Below the pieces are notes generated by a model. That model saw only the letters and a program-made list of their open reading frames with translations, searched no databases and had not been told where the DNA came from. The translations under genes and the position numbers were made by a program. This document shows positions 61,617 through 64,000 of a stretch of DNA of 64,000 bases, piece after piece. Position 1 is the first letter of the stretch. Each line of letters starts with the position of its first letter. The DNA comes from Enterococcus hirae ATCC 9790 (GTDB lineage Bacteria > Bacillota > Bacilli > Lactobacillales > Enterococcaceae): assembly GCF_000271405.2 (NCBI RefSeq), contig NC_018081.1, positions 2,462,912-2,526,911 on the forward strand. The letters run 5' to 3'.

Positions 61617-62894
61617 ATGAAAGAATGGTATGAAGGGTTTTACTTTACAAAAGATGAGATTAACAGTCAAAGAAAAATAACTGAAAAAGCAAAACAAGCC
61701 CTTAATGTGAAACATGAATATTCATCAGCGAGCAAAGTGGCGAAAGAAAACTACGAAAAAGAAAATAAATGCTTGGAATATATGAAAAGTCATCATCAAG
61801 AAGAAAAGGATCAATCAGCATTTAGCGCAAAAGAAATAGATGAAGCAAAAGTACAAGTGTATAAATTGGAAATGCAGCATGCTCGGATATCCGATCCTTT
61901 TGGCAATGAAGCATTAAAAATATCAGAAAAACTTAAATATGCCAAAAACAGATACAATCATATGGAAAACATAAATAAACCCAAAGTACAACGACAGCAA
62001 AAAGCGAAAGAGACAGAACAAGCAGCGGCTAATTTGGGCACGTTACAAGCACTGAGAGAACAAAGAGAAGAACCTGATGATAAAAAAATTAAGGTGTATA
62101 TGGACAATTTTAAAAAGTCAAACAACCAGTTAGAAGCAAAATACAATAACTTAACGACTAACAGTCCTGATAAAAATGGAAAACTCAAAGAAAACCAATT
62201 TGAGGAAATCACAAACACTGTGCAGTATGTTAAAGATAATAAACATAAAATGTCCCTGCTAGATAAAAAAGAGTCTAGAATCCAAGATAAATTAAGTAAT
62301 GAAAAAGAGAGCCGAAAGAACATAAAAAATCAAATAAATGAAATAGATAATTCGTCATTTTTCAATAAAATTATAGTGTATTTTACAGGAGAGAAGAGAG
62401 ATTTAACGAAAAAATTAGACACAAAAGATCAAAATATAGTAACTTATAATAAAGAATTGAGTACGATATCTGTAGATAAAGCAGCATATATAATGGAGAG
62501 TGAAGCAGCAATAGATAAAATGTTACCCATAAGTCAAGAAAAACAGGCTGAGCTTAATGCTTTAAAAACGAATCTCAAAACTTTGATGAATGAGGTGAAT
62601 CATTTATCTAAAAATACACAAGTAACCCAACAAATTGATCCCAAATTCAAGGATGATTTGACAAACTTAGAAAATTCGAATAAAATACTTTCGGAAAAAA
62701 TTAAGAATTCAATAAAAATAGTTCAAAATTTAGCTGACCAAAAAAAGGAATTTGCAACAATGAGGGGTCAAAGTACATTTATTGATCTAAAAGAAAATGC
62801 GAAGGAAAAACAAAGTGAAATTGTAAGTCAAGGGAAACAACCTGAAAAAAGTAAACAACCAGATAAATCAGAGCGGGGTTCCTCTTTTGCATAG
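61617..62894 (+). CDS. Orphan coiled-coil protein (425 aa), unknown
   Basis: 425 residues, very rich in Lys, Glu, Asn and Gln, with heptad-like helical stretches over most of the length. No signal peptide. A single mildly hydrophobic stretch lies at about 245-254 (FFNKIIVYFTG). The N-terminus MKEWYEGFYFTKDEINSQRK is aromatic and distinct. The C-terminus is a repeat-like tail (GKQPEKSKQPDKSERGSSFA). AT-rich and flanked by an insertion remnant and a repeat element, so probably acquired. ATG 61617 follows AGAGGAGTG. Function unknown. Confidence 0.7.
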   Translation: MKEWYEGFYFTKDEINSQRKITEKAKQALNVKHEYSSASKVAKENYEKENKCLEYMKSHHQEEKDQSAFSAKEIDEAKVQVYKLEMQHARISDPFGNEALKISEKLKYAKNRYNHMENINKPKVQRQQKAKETEQAAANLGTLQALREQREEPDDKKIKVYMDNFKKSNNQLEAKYNNLTTNSPDKNGKLKENQFEEITNTVQYVKDNKHKMSLLDKKESRIQDKLSNEKESRKNIKNQINEIDNSSFFNKIIVYFTGEKRDLTKKLDTKDQNIVTYNKELSTISVDKAAYIMESEAAIDKMLPISQEKQAELNALKTNLKTLMNEVNHLSKNTQVTQQIDPKFKDDLTNLENSNKILSEKIKNSIKIVQNLADQKKEFATMRGQSTFIDLKENAKEKQSEIVSQGKQPEKSKQPDKSERGSSFA

Positions 62895-62960
62895 CATAAA
62901 TAGCATATAATAAGTATAGAATATTGATTTTAGCGTATACATAAAGAAATAAACTAGAAC

Positions 62961-63079
62961 GAGGTTGAGACAAAGGTATTTAGCGTCAAGAAATAAGCAG
63001 GAATTTCCAAAATTTGCTTTTCAACTTTTTGGTCAATCCCTGCTTATTTTTCGAAGATGTTACTTTTGTCTCAGTCTCA
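62961..63079. repeat. Palindromic repeat element / possible terminator of the permease gene
   Basis: 119 bp with nested inverted repeats: GAGGTTGAGACAAAGGTA against TTACTTTTGTCTCAGTCTC at the ends, and AAATAAGCAGG against CCCTGCTTATTT inside. It lies 19 bases past the permease stop on the minus strand. Ends and size recall the hairpin repeats at 31521-31919. Confidence 0.7.
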
Positions 63080-63097
63080 TTTTTAGGACGATTCAAG

Positions 63098-64000
63098 TTA
63101 TTTTTTTGCTAATGCTTCTTCAATAATCTCTTCATCTTTTTTCAACCCGTTAAAAACAAGATTCAAAACGATCGCTGTCACGCTACTCATGACGATCCCA
63201 TTCCCCGTAAACATTTGAACTGTTGGGGGTAATTGGCTAAATAAAGTCGGCATAATATTGAATCCTAAGCCAAAACCAATCGAAACAGCAGTAATCAAGA
63301 GATTTTTGTCATTCGTAAAATCAACTTCCATCAACATCCGAATACCTTGAACAGCAACCATCCCAAACATGACTAACATACCGCCACCTAGAACTGGCTC
63401 TGGAATGATTTGTGCTAAAGCACCTATTTTAGGAAATAATCCAAGAATAATCAAAAAAATTGCAGAGAAATAAATTGGTTTTCTTGTCTTGATACCAGAA
63501 AGTTGGACTAGCCCAACATTTTGAGAAAAACCAGTGTAAGGGAAAGTATTGAAAATCCCACCTAAAATAACCGCCAGACCTTCGGCACGATAGCCTTTTT
63601 TCAATTCTTCTTCGCCCACTTTTTGTCCAGTGATATCCCCTAGCGCAAAGTAAACACCTGTTGACTCTACCATACTCACAATAGAAATAATGATCATCAA
63701 CAAGATCGACCAGACATCAAAAGTTGGTTTTCCAAAATAAAAAGGTTGAGGCACGTGAAAAACAGGTGCTTGACCAATCGCACTTAAATCCACCATTCCC
63801 AGTACAGCAGCTAAAATACTCCCGCCAACTAAACCGATCAGTACAGCAATCGAGCGAACAAACCCTTTAGCTAACATTTGTACTCCGACGATCAGTGCAA
63901 TTGTAACGAAAGCTAGCAATAAATTGGTTTGATTTCCAAAATTAGTCGCAGATGAATCGCCACCGCCCATTTTTTCGATTGCAACTGGAATCAACGTCAA
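63098..64000 (-). CDS. Xanthine/uracil permease family protein (NCS2), 5' part outside window
   Basis: 300 residues to the stop; the N-terminus continues past the window edge. NCS2 features: STGVYFALGDITGQKVGEEELKKGYRAEG with the family's substrate-binding region, NTFPYTGFSQNVGLVQLSGIKTRK, and about eight hydrophobic helices. The sequence is closest in type to PbuX-like xanthine permeases. Proximity to the pur operon supports purine base uptake, but uracil or guanine transport is not excluded. Confidence 0.88.
   Translation of the reverse strand: MTLIPVAIEKMGGGDSSATNFGNQTNLLLAFVTIALIVGVQMLAKGFVRSIAVLIGLVGGSILAAVLGMVDLSAIGQAPVFHVPQPFYFGKPTFDVWSILLMIIISIVSMVESTGVYFALGDITGQKVGEEELKKGYRAEGLAVILGGIFNTFPYTGFSQNVGLVQLSGIKTRKPIYFSAIFLIILGLFPKIGALAQIIPEPVLGGGMLVMFGMVAVQGIRMLMEVDFTNDKNLLITAVSIGFGLGFNIMPTLFSQLPPTVQMFTGNGIVMSSVTAIVLNLVFNGLKKDEEIIEEALAKK

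Noticed and set aside
61958..62323. 121-codon minus-strand frame inside the coiled-coil gene
   Set aside because: Hydrophobic leucine/serine-rich antisense of a Lys/Glu-rich coiled coil; an expected artefact.

Overview
The window is a low-GC Gram-positive chromosome segment whose gene content and order fit Enterococcus, most likely the E. faecium/hirae/durans group. The basis is the order ylaN-ftsW-pycA-ylbC/F/G-rsmD-coaD-sepM-comEA/EB/EC-holA-rpsT, a four-gene pyruvate dehydrogenase operon with a two-lipoyl E2, a complete purine operon and enterococcal-type codon use and ribosome binding sites. The species call is inference; no rRNA or tRNA gene was seen.

Layout. 1-7.3 kb (mostly minus strand): a broken ClbS/DfsB-like gene, a methyltransferase, a small regulator/membrane-protein pair, a SufT-like Fe-S factor, a YitT membrane protein, YajQ (plus strand) and a helicase with a nuclease-like N-terminus. 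7.3-14.4 kb (plus): metallo-hydrolase, histidine phosphatase, UppP, a P1B-4 metal ATPase behind a Fur/PerR-like box, small membrane proteins, a possible small RNA and rpsT. 14.5-29.6 kb (minus): holA, the competence genes comEA-EB-EC (comEC frameshifted), sepM-coaD-rsmD, ylbG-ylbF-ylbC, pycA, ftsW and ylaN. 29.7-36.4 kb: recQ, three tandem long hairpin repeats, typA, an inositol-monophosphatase-like gene, a broken UPF0223 gene, and an orphan regulator with two HTH-like repeats coupled to a 44-codon frame. 36.7-46.6 kb: pdhABCD, a MocR-like regulator, guaC, an orphan gene and an aldo-keto reductase. 46.7-60.3 kb: the purine biosynthesis genes in two minus-strand units, purEKB and purCSQLFMNHD, each behind a PurBox-containing promoter. 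60.4-64 kb: a decayed IS1182-type element, an orphan coiled-coil gene and the 3' part of a xanthine/uracil permease gene.

How it works together. purEKB and purCSQLFMNHD encode IMP synthesis; guaC (GMP to IMP) and the permease (base uptake) are the salvage side. PurBox-like motifs (core CGAACAT) lie at purE, purC and guaC, suggesting one PurR regulon. pdhABCD and pycA feed acetyl-CoA and oxaloacetate from pyruvate.

Two things stand out. First, five genes (clbS-like, comEC, UPF0223, purM, purH) are each broken by what looks like one missing base in an A/T homopolymer. This pattern is better explained by systematic homopolymer under-calling in the assembly than by five independent mutations. 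Second, three tandem units of about 121 bp just upstream of recQ each fold end to end into a long hairpin, with compensatory base changes between copies. This is the best candidate here for an undescribed structured element.
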